Of a stretch of DNA of 64,000 bases, positions 58,395 through 64,000 are shown piece by piece. A model generated the notes under the pieces. It did no database searches and was not told the DNA's origin. It saw only the letters and a program-made list of their open reading frames with translations. The position numbers were made by a program, and so were the translations under genes. This DNA comes from Parafrankia irregularis (GTDB lineage: Bacteria; Actinomycetota; Actinomycetes; Frankiales; Frankiaceae): positions 310,001-374,000 of the forward strand of contig NZ_FAOZ01000003.1 of NCBI RefSeq assembly GCF_001536285.1, read 5' to 3'. How positions within the stretch are numbered: the stretch's first letter is position 1; each line of letters opens with the position of its first letter.

Positions 58395-58437
58395 CATCAG
58401 ACGGTTCCGACAGAATAACTGGTGTCCTGTTCTGATG
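58395..58437. promoter_or_regulatory. Dyad in the divergent NIPSNAP/acyl-CoA dehydrogenase promoter region
   Basis: CATCAGA (58395-58401) and TCTGATG (58431-58437) are perfect inverted arms 29 bp apart, with an additional CAGAA near 58411. The position between divergent starts at 58353 and 58509 suits a repressor site, possibly for one of the GntR or other regulators. Confidence 0.35.
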
Positions 58438-58508
58438 GCTAGTACCGTTTTCGCGATAACCACCGGCCACCTTGGCCGTCCGGCGACACCGAACATTCGG
58501 GAGGTTCG

Positions 58509-59654
58509 ATGACCTCGTCGTTCAGCACGGAACTCGAAGAACTACGCTCAGCGGTCCGGTCGTTCCTCGACGACACCACCGGGGAGAACGCGGTCCGGGC
58601 GTACCTGGGCGCCGCCGAGGAATTCGACCGCACCGCGTGGTCGGTCCTGGCCGAGCAGCTCGGCCTGCTCGGGCTCGCCATTCCGGAGGAGTACGGCGGC
58701 GCCGACCACGGATTCACCGAACTGGCGGTGGTGTTCGAGGAGATGGGCCGGGCCCTGTACGGCGGCCCGTTCCTGGCCACCGTCGCGGCGGGCCAGGCAA
58801 TCCTGCTCATCGGGGACGCCGCGGCCAGCGCGGACCTACTGCCCGCGATCGCCTCCGGCCAGACCGTGGCCACCGTCGCCGTCGCCGAGCGCGACGGGCG
58901 GTGGGAGGAGGCCTCCGTCCAGACCCGCGCGACCCGCACCGGTGACGGTGCCGATGCCGGCGGAGCCGGCTGGCGCCTCGACGGCACCAAGATGTTCGTG
59001 CTCGACGGCTGCGCCGCGGACCTGATCCTCGTCGCCGCGCGCACCGACCGCGGTGTCGGCCTGTTCGCCGTCGACGCCGCGACCGCTGGCACAGCCGTTG
59101 GGTTGCGGCGCACCCCGCTGGCGACCCTCGACCAGACCCGGAAGCAGGCCCGCATCGACCTCGACGGTGTCGAGGCCCGGCTGATCGGCGCCGAGGGAGC
59201 CGGGTGGGCCGCGGTCGAGGGCACCTACCAGCGTGTTCTGGTCGCGCTCGCGGCGGAGCAGGTCGGCGGCGCGGCCCGGGCCCTGGAGATGGCGGTGGAC
59301 TACGCCCGCTCCCGGTTCCAGTTCGGCCGGCCCGTCGGCTCCTTCCAGTCGATCAAGCACAAGTGCGCGGACGTCCTGATCGAGGTCGAGTCGGCCCGTT
59401 CGGCCGCCTACGCGGCCGCGGCGGCCGCCGCGACCGACGACCCGGAGCTGCCGCTGCTGGCGAGCCTCGCGGCCGCCTACTGCACGGAGGCCCACCTGCA
59501 CGCCGCGTCGGAGAACATCCAGATCCACGGGGGCATCGGCTTCACCTGGGAGCACCCGGCCCACCTGTACTTCAAGCGGGCGTCCAGTGCGCGGTTGATG
59601 TTCGGGGACCCGGCCTACCACCGGGAGCGGGTCGCCCAGCTCATCCCCGAGTGA
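58509..59654 (+). CDS. Acyl-CoA dehydrogenase (FadE-type, steroid/branched-acyl class)
   Basis: The 381-residue flavoprotein should introduce a 2,3-double bond in an acyl-CoA. It has LGLLGLAIPEEYGGADHGF near residue 50, WRLDGTKMFVLDG in the middle domain and LEMAVDYARSRFQFGRPVGS. The C-terminal QIHGGIGFTWEHPAHLYFKR is typical of FadE subunits that form alpha2beta2 heterotetramers with a second FadE. GGGAGG four bases before ATG 58509 is an excellent ribosome site. It is divergent from the NIPSNAP-like gene and convergent with the thiolase. A partner subunit may be the gene at 62776. Confidence 0.94.
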   Translation: MTSSFSTELEELRSAVRSFLDDTTGENAVRAYLGAAEEFDRTAWSVLAEQLGLLGLAIPEEYGGADHGFTELAVVFEEMGRALYGGPFLATVAAGQAILLIGDAAASADLLPAIASGQTVATVAVAERDGRWEEASVQTRATRTGDGADAGGAGWRLDGTKMFVLDGCAADLILVAARTDRGVGLFAVDAATAGTAVGLRRTPLATLDQTRKQARIDLDGVEARLIGAEGAGWAAVEGTYQRVLVALAAEQVGGAARALEMAVDYARSRFQFGRPVGSFQSIKHKCADVLIEVESARSAAYAAAAAAATDDPELPLLASLAAAYCTEAHLHAASENIQIHGGIGFTWEHPAHLYFKRASSARLMFGDPAYHRERVAQLIPE

Positions 59655-59734
59655 GCGGACGGCACGCCGCCGCGTTGGTGAAGCTCGCGCCCCACCAACG
59701 CGGCAGAACCCCTGGTTTCGACCGGGCGAGCGCG

Positions 59735-59782
59735 AAGATCTGAGGATCTCGGTCGTTCCAGCAACCAGAATCCTCAGATCTT
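59735..59782. terminator. Terminator between convergent acyl-CoA dehydrogenase and thiolase genes
   Basis: AAGATCTGAGGAT (59735-59747) and ATCCTCAGATCTT (59770-59782) form a perfect 13-bp stem around a 22-base loop, followed on the plus strand by TCT. It lies between stops at 59654 and 59823. Confidence 0.75.
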
Positions 59783-59822
59783 TCTCGGCAGCAGCGGCGC
59801 CGCGCCAGACGCCAGGCGGCAG

Positions 59823-61040
59823 CTATGCGGGGATGCGCTCGAAGATCGCGGTGATGCCCTGCCCGCCGCCGATGCACAGGGTTTCCAGCCCGTAGCGGAC
59901 CTCACGGCGGTGCATCTCGTGCAGCAGCGTCGCGAGGATCCGCCCGCCGGTCGCGGCGACCGGGTGGCCGAGCGAGATCCCGGAGCCGTTCACGTTGAAA
60001 CGGTCCCAGTCCGCGGCGCCGAACCCCCACTCGCGGGTGCAGGCCAGCACCTGCGCCGCGAAGGCCTCGTTCAGCTCGATCAGATCGATGTCCGAGAGCT
60101 TCAGGCCGGCGCGCTCCAGCGCCTTGGCGGTCGCCGGCACCGGTCCGATGCCCATCCGCGACGGCTCCACGCCGGCGGCGGCCCAGCTCACCAGACGGGC
60201 CAGCGGACGCAGCCCAAGCCGCTGCGCCGCCTCCGGATGCGTCACCACACACGCCGACGCCCCGTCGTTCTGCCCGCTGGAGTTCCCGGCGGTGACGGTC
60301 GACTCCGGGTCGGTGCGGCCCATCACCGGCCGCAGCCGGGCCAGTGACTCGAGGGTGGTGTCCGCGCGAGGATGCTCGTCGGTGTCCACCACCGTCGCTC
60401 CGCCGCGCTTCGGCACGGAGACGGGGATGATCTCCTCGGCGAACCGGCCCGCGGCCTGCGCGGCGACGGCCCGCTGGTGCGAGCGCAACGCGAACTCGTC
60501 CTGCTCGGCACGCGGGATCCCGTACTCGCGCCGCAGGTTCTCCGCCGTCTCGATCATCCCGCCGGGTACCGGGTGGTTCTCGCCACCGGCGGTGACCCGC
60601 CCGCGGGCGAGCGCGTCGTGCAGGGTCAGGTTGCCGCCGCGCGCCCCCCACCGCAGCTCGGTGGAGTAGAAGGCCGCGTTGCTCATGCTCTCCGCACCGC
60701 CGGCGATGACCACCTCGGCGACGCCGGTCTGCACCTGCATCGCGGCCAGGGCCATCGCCTGGACCCCCGATCCGCACCTGCGGTCGAGCTGCAGGCCGGG
60801 GACGGTGATGTCCAGGCCGGCGTCCAGCGCGACGACACGGCCCAGTGCCGGGGCCTCCATCGTCGGGTAGCAGGAGCCGAACACCACGTCGTCGACGTCC
60901 GCCGAGCCCAGACCCGTCCGCTCCAGCAGCCCGCGCACGACCGCCGCGCCGAGCGCGTGCGCACTCAGCGGCTGCAGTGCCCCGCCGTAGCGGCCGACCG
61001 CGGTTCGAACCGGCTCGCAGATCACCGCTTCACGCATCAC
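59823..61040 (-). CDS. Acetyl-CoA acetyltransferase/3-ketoacyl-CoA thiolase
   Basis: The 405-residue thiolase should cleave a 3-ketoacyl-CoA with CoA. The nucleophilic Cys is in LDRRCGSGVQAMALAA (~residue 88), the His in NEAFAAQVLA and GSGISLGHPVAATGGR, and the second Cys in CIGGGQG near the C-terminus. It is the last of four minus-strand genes: acyl-CoA dehydrogenase, two enoyl-CoA hydratases, thiolase. The set lacks only a 3-hydroxyacyl-CoA dehydrogenase for a full beta-oxidation turn. ATG 61040 or 61037 may be the start. Confidence 0.95.
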   Translation of the reverse strand: MMREAVICEPVRTAVGRYGGALQPLSAHALGAAVVRGLLERTGLGSADVDDVVFGSCYPTMEAPALGRVVALDAGLDITVPGLQLDRRCGSGVQAMALAAMQVQTGVAEVVIAGGAESMSNAAFYSTELRWGARGGNLTLHDALARGRVTAGGENHPVPGGMIETAENLRREYGIPRAEQDEFALRSHQRAVAAQAAGRFAEEIIPVSVPKRGGATVVDTDEHPRADTTLESLARLRPVMGRTDPESTVTAGNSSGQNDGASACVVTHPEAAQRLGLRPLARLVSWAAAGVEPSRMGIGPVPATAKALERAGLKLSDIDLIELNEAFAAQVLACTREWGFGAADWDRFNVNGSGISLGHPVAATGGRILATLLHEMHRREVRYGLETLCIGGGQGITAIFERIPA

Positions 61041-61129
61041 ACACCATCCCGATCACTCACGCCGCCGTCCATCCGCTGACCTGCCCGCCCGTATGCCCGC
61101 GCCCGGGGCGCGTTCGCGGGCCGTCCGGG

Positions 61130-61957
61130 CTATTCACCCACGGGCGGGGTCTGCGGCGCGAGTTCCACCCAGCGCGGCTCGCGCTTCTCCACGAAGGCCT
61201 GCGGGCCCTCCGTCTGGTCCGGATGTCCCCATACGGAGACCAGTTCGTCGGCGCCGTTGCGGCAGGCGTCGGTCAGGCCGCTCTCCAGCGCGCCCCACAG
61301 CGCCCGCTTCGTCGCCGCCATCGCGGCCGGCGAGTTGCGCGCGATCGTCTTGGCGAGCTCCCCTGCGCGTTCCCGCAGCCGCTCGGGCTCGACGAGCTCG
61401 CTGACCATGCCGAGCTCGTAGGCCCGCTGCGCCGACATCCGCTCGAACCGGCCGACCAGCGCCATCCGCATCACCGGCTCGAACGGCATCTTGCGCAGCA
61501 GCGCGATGTTCTCGAACGCCACCACCTGGCCGGCTGACACGTGCGGGTCGAAGAACTGCGCGTCGGACGACGCCAGCACGATGTCGGCGTCCGCCACGAA
61601 GTGGAACCCGCCCCCGGCGCACAGGCCGTTCACGGCGGCGATCACCGGCTTGCGCACCTTCTGGTGCCAGGCGGTGAAGTGCAGGTCCAGCTTCTCGACG
61701 GACTCGCGGTAGCGCTCCATGCCCAGCCCGTCGGTGGCGAGCTCGGTCATGTCCACGCCGGTCTGGAACGCCCGTCCCTCACCGGTGTGGACGATCACCT
61801 TGACCGCCGGGTCGGAGTCGAGCTCGGTCCAGGCGGTGGCGAACTCGTCCCGCATCCGGCTGCTCATCGCGTTCAGCTGGCGCGGCCGGTTGTTGATCAA
61901 CCAGCCGACCGGCCCCCGGCGCTCCACAATCAGGGTCTCGTAGGACGAATAGCTCAC
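61130..61957 (-). CDS. Enoyl-CoA hydratase/isomerase family protein (copy 1)
   Basis: The 275-residue crotonase-fold protein has the oxyanion loop NGLCAGGGFHFVADADIV and a segment DPHVSAGQVVAFENIALL, where crotonases carry a catalytic Glu; here that stretch has no clear Glu of the usual spacing. GTG 61957 overlaps the stop of copy 2 (GTGA), with GAGAGG seven bases upstream. It shares long identical stretches with copy 2 (ARNSPAAMAATKRALWGALE), indicating a recent tandem duplication. It lies upstream of the thiolase. Confidence 0.92.
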   Translation of the reverse strand: MSYSSYETLIVERRGPVGWLINNRPRQLNAMSSRMRDEFATAWTELDSDPAVKVIVHTGEGRAFQTGVDMTELATDGLGMERYRESVEKLDLHFTAWHQKVRKPVIAAVNGLCAGGGFHFVADADIVLASSDAQFFDPHVSAGQVVAFENIALLRKMPFEPVMRMALVGRFERMSAQRAYELGMVSELVEPERLRERAGELAKTIARNSPAAMAATKRALWGALESGLTDACRNGADELVSVWGHPDQTEGPQAFVEKREPRWVELAPQTPPVGE

Positions 61958-62772
61958 CGATGTGCCTCTCTCACGGGCGGTCCGGGCTCGGCCCACCGCG
62001 GCTCACGTCGCTCGGCGAAGGCCGCTGGGCCTTCCAGCTGGTCGGGATGGCCCCACATGCCCATCAGCTCGGCCGCGCCGGTGACGCAGGCGTCCGACAG
62101 GCCGGACTCCAGCGCGCCCCACAGCGCCCGTTTCGTCGCCGCCATCGCGGCCGGCGAGTTGCGGGCGATGGTCTCGGCGAGCTCCTGCGCCCGCTCCCGC
62201 AGCCGCTCGGGCGGATCGACGATCTCGCTGATCATGCCGAGCTGGTAGGCGCGGGCGGCACCGATCCGCTCGTGCCGGCCGGCCAGCGCCATCCGGGCGA
62301 TGGTCTCCGCGGCCATCCGCCGGCTCAGCGCGATCCCCTCGAACGCCGTCGCCTGCCCGACCGACACATGCGGGTCGGTGAACTCGGCGTCCGAGGCGGC
62401 GATCACGATGTCGGCGTCGGCGACGAAGTGCAGGCCGCCGCCGGCGCACAGCCCGTTCACCGCGGCGATGACGGGCTTCGCGACCTTCGTGTGCCACGCG
62501 GTGATCTTCAGCTCGGCTCGGCGGGTCTGCCGCGAGTGCTCCCGCAGCGCCGCCGGGTCACGGCTCAGCTGGACCACGTCCAGCCCGGTCTGGAAGCGCT
62601 CACCGGCCCCGGTGTTGACGATGACTCGGACCGCGGGATCCGCGTCCAGCTCGGCCCAGGCCGCCGGCAGCGCCGAGAGCATGGCGGCGTCCATGGCGTT
62701 GCCGACCTCGGGCCGGTCGAACACGAGCCAGCCCACCGGCCCGTGCCGTTCCACCAGCAGCCCCGATGACAC
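61954..62772 (-). CDS. Enoyl-CoA hydratase/isomerase family protein (copy 2)
   Basis: The 272-residue paralogue of copy 1 has NGLCAGGGLHFVADADIV and FTDPHVSVGQATAFEGIALS. The GTG start at 62772 follows the acyl-CoA dehydrogenase stop by three bases. Its C-terminus (GHPDQLEGPAAFAERREPRW) closely matches copy 1 (GHPDQTEGPQAFVEKREPRW). The two could act as a heteromer or on successive intermediates. Confidence 0.92.
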   Translation of the reverse strand: MSSGLLVERHGPVGWLVFDRPEVGNAMDAAMLSALPAAWAELDADPAVRVIVNTGAGERFQTGLDVVQLSRDPAALREHSRQTRRAELKITAWHTKVAKPVIAAVNGLCAGGGLHFVADADIVIAASDAEFTDPHVSVGQATAFEGIALSRRMAAETIARMALAGRHERIGAARAYQLGMISEIVDPPERLRERAQELAETIARNSPAAMAATKRALWGALESGLSDACVTGAAELMGMWGHPDQLEGPAAFAERREPRWAEPGPPVREAHR

Positions 62773-62775
62773 CCG

Positions 62776-64000
62776 TCAGCTCCGGGGGACGTCGCGCCAG
62801 GGCTTGCCCTGGTACGGGTCGGGCTCGCGGGGCAGGCCGAGCACACGCTCGGCGAGGATGTTCTTGTTCACCTCGGTGGTGCCTCCCTCGATGGTGTTCG
62901 CGCGGCTGCGGAGCATGCCCCGCACCTCGTGGATGAGCGACTCCGCGTACTGGGCCGCGACCGCGTCGGCATCGGTGCCAGCACCAGCTCCGGCGCCGCC
63001 GTCGGCACTGGCGGCGGGCCCCGCCTGGACGGCCGGGCTCTCCCAGGCCGCGCCGGACGCCCCGAGGATCTCGACGGCGAGCGCCTGCATGCGCTGGTTG
63101 AGCGTGCCCTGCTGCACCTTGCCGATCGAGCTCTCCGGCCCCGGCGCCAGGCCGGCCCGCAGCCGCTGGCGCACCCGCTCGTTCGTCCAGCCCCGGATCC
63201 GTTCCTCGGTGTAGAGCTTCACGATCTCCTGGCGCATCACCGGGTCGTCCCAGCCACCCGGCAGGCCCTGCGCGCTGACCTTGCGCGCCAGCCGGATCAG
63301 GCTGGCGATACCCGAGCCGCCGATGCGGTCCACGCCGCCCGACCCCGCGCCCGACACCATCTGCCGCTCACCGGACAGCGTCGCGCCCGCCACCCGCCAG
63401 CCGTCGCCGACCCGGCCGATCCGCTGGCTGTCGGGGACGACGGCCTCGTCCAGGAAGACCTCGCAGAAGTCGACCTCGCCGGTGATGTGCCGCAGCGGGC
63501 GGACGTCCACCCCCGGCTGGTGCATGTCCAGCAGGAAGTAGGTGATCCCGGCCCGCTTGGGGACGTCCGGATCGGTGCGGGCCAGCAGCACGCCGTAGTC
63601 GGCACGGAAGCCCCAGGTCGTCCACACCTTCTGGCCGGTGATGATCCACGAGTCACCCTCGCGGACCGCCCTGGTCGCGAGCGACGCGAGATCGGAGCCG
63701 GCGCCGGGCTCGGAGAACAGCTGGCACCAGAACTCCTCGTTGCGCACGATCGGGGGCAGGAAACGCAGCCGCTGCTCCTCGGTGCCGTGCGCGAACAGGG
63801 CCGGTGCCGCGTTCGACAGGCCGAGCGGGTTGAGCCGGCCCAGGTTGAACGGACGCAGCTCCGCGTCGACGACGCGGGCGAGGTCGGGCGCCAGGCCCAG
63901 CCCGCCGTAGGCCGGCTCCCAGGTCGGCGCGACCAGCCCGGACCGGCCGAACACCGGGTACCACCGCTCGTACTCGTCCCGCGAGCGCACCAGCCGGATC
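62776..64000 (-). CDS. Acyl-CoA dehydrogenase, 5' end beyond the window
   Basis: About 408 residues are visible; the frame stays open through the right edge (IRLVRSRDEYERWYPVFG), so the true start lies outside. Features include WEPAYGGLGLAPDLARV, FCQLFSEPGAGSD-like EFWCQLFSEPGAGSDLASLA, and the C-terminal NTIEGGTTEVNKNILAERVLGLP, typical of FadE enzymes. An Ala/Gly/Asp low-complexity insertion (AAWESPAVQAGPAASADGG onward) lies near the C-terminal domain. It is the first visible gene of the minus-strand acyl-CoA degradation operon and could pair with the dehydrogenase at 58509. Confidence 0.93.
   Translation of the reverse strand, partial: IRLVRSRDEYERWYPVFGRSGLVAPTWEPAYGGLGLAPDLARVVDAELRPFNLGRLNPLGLSNAAPALFAHGTEEQRLRFLPPIVRNEEFWCQLFSEPGAGSDLASLATRAVREGDSWIITGQKVWTTWGFRADYGVLLARTDPDVPKRAGITYFLLDMHQPGVDVRPLRHITGEVDFCEVFLDEAVVPDSQRIGRVGDGWRVAGATLSGERQMVSGAGSGGVDRIGGSGIASLIRLARKVSAQGLPGGWDDPVMRQEIVKLYTEERIRGWTNERVRQRLRAGLAPGPESSIGKVQQGTLNQRMQALAVEILGASGAAWESPAVQAGPAASADGGAGAGAGTDADAVAAQYAESLIHEVRGMLRSRANTIEGGTTEVNKNILAERVLGLPREPDPYQGKPWRDVPRS

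Overview
The window is high-GC actinobacterial DNA. GTG starts, ATGA/GTGA stop-start overlaps and dense TetR, LysR, MarR, GntR and PucR regulators are frequent. A mycofactocin-type SDR, an LLM-class (F420-type) oxidoreductase and paired acyl-CoA dehydrogenases point to a soil actinomycete. A Frankia/Pseudofrankia-like genome is my best guess, but it is inferred from style and gene content, not from a marker gene. I see no rRNA, tRNA, CRISPR array, insertion sequence or prophage.

Layout. 1-3.1 kb: a fatty acyl-AMP ligase overlapping a Pks13-like polyketide synthase that leaves the window. 3.4-8.7 kb: a BMP-type (nucleoside/purine-like) ABC importer. 9.2-12.9 kb: a TauD-type dioxygenase, an amidohydrolase and a LysR regulator. 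12.9-15.9 kb: a VOC protein, a TesB thioesterase, an imine-reductase-like enzyme and a divergent HxlR regulator. 16.1-23.1 kb: a TetR regulator followed by a catabolic operon (binding lipoprotein, P450, two SDRs, LLM oxidoreductase). 23.1-27.7 kb: AIM24 protein, old yellow enzyme with a divergent MarR, and a membrane diguanylate cyclase. 28.1-34.9 kb: an unusual three-gene locus with a TraD/G-like membrane protein, a HerA-like ATPase and a very acidic disordered protein. 35.1-36.2 kb: an AraC regulator. 36.3-44.9 kb: a seven-gene operon (zinc MDR, methyltransferase, amidohydrolase, Rieske oxygenase, formamidase family, second methyltransferase, PucR). 45.3-49.2 kb: small hypothetical, DUF1003, a second PucR, SnoaL-like and VOC genes. 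49.5-52.5 kb: a large HATPase-GAF-PP2C protein. 52.5-58.4 kb: MDR, two GntR regulators, a degenerate ThDP-enzyme homologue and a NIPSNAP-like protein. 58.5-64 kb: a fatty-acid/steroid-type beta-oxidation cluster (two acyl-CoA dehydrogenases, thiolase, duplicated enoyl-CoA hydratases).

The most notable finding is a shared promoter architecture at three separated places: 11780-11824, 45027-45071 and 49381-49426. Each has a 15-bp dyad of the form TGTGC-N5-GCACA lying 21-22 bp from CCTAGC(A/G)TC on the minus strand. These sites precede the amidohydrolase-TauD unit, the seven-gene Rieske/formamidase operon and the VOC-SnoaL unit that leads to the second PucR. I infer one regulon, probably an uncharacterised route for an amide or N-heterocycle substrate. 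It would combine two ATZ/TRZ-type amidohydrolases, a Fe/2OG and a Rieske oxygenase, a formamidase, paralogous methyltransferases and a BMP-type importer.

A second candidate for an undescribed system is the HerA/membrane-partner/acidic-protein trio. Many genes also carry short in-frame tandem repeats in linkers (GT, SVHTA, TAFPD, RPESV), which looks like a general trait of this genome.
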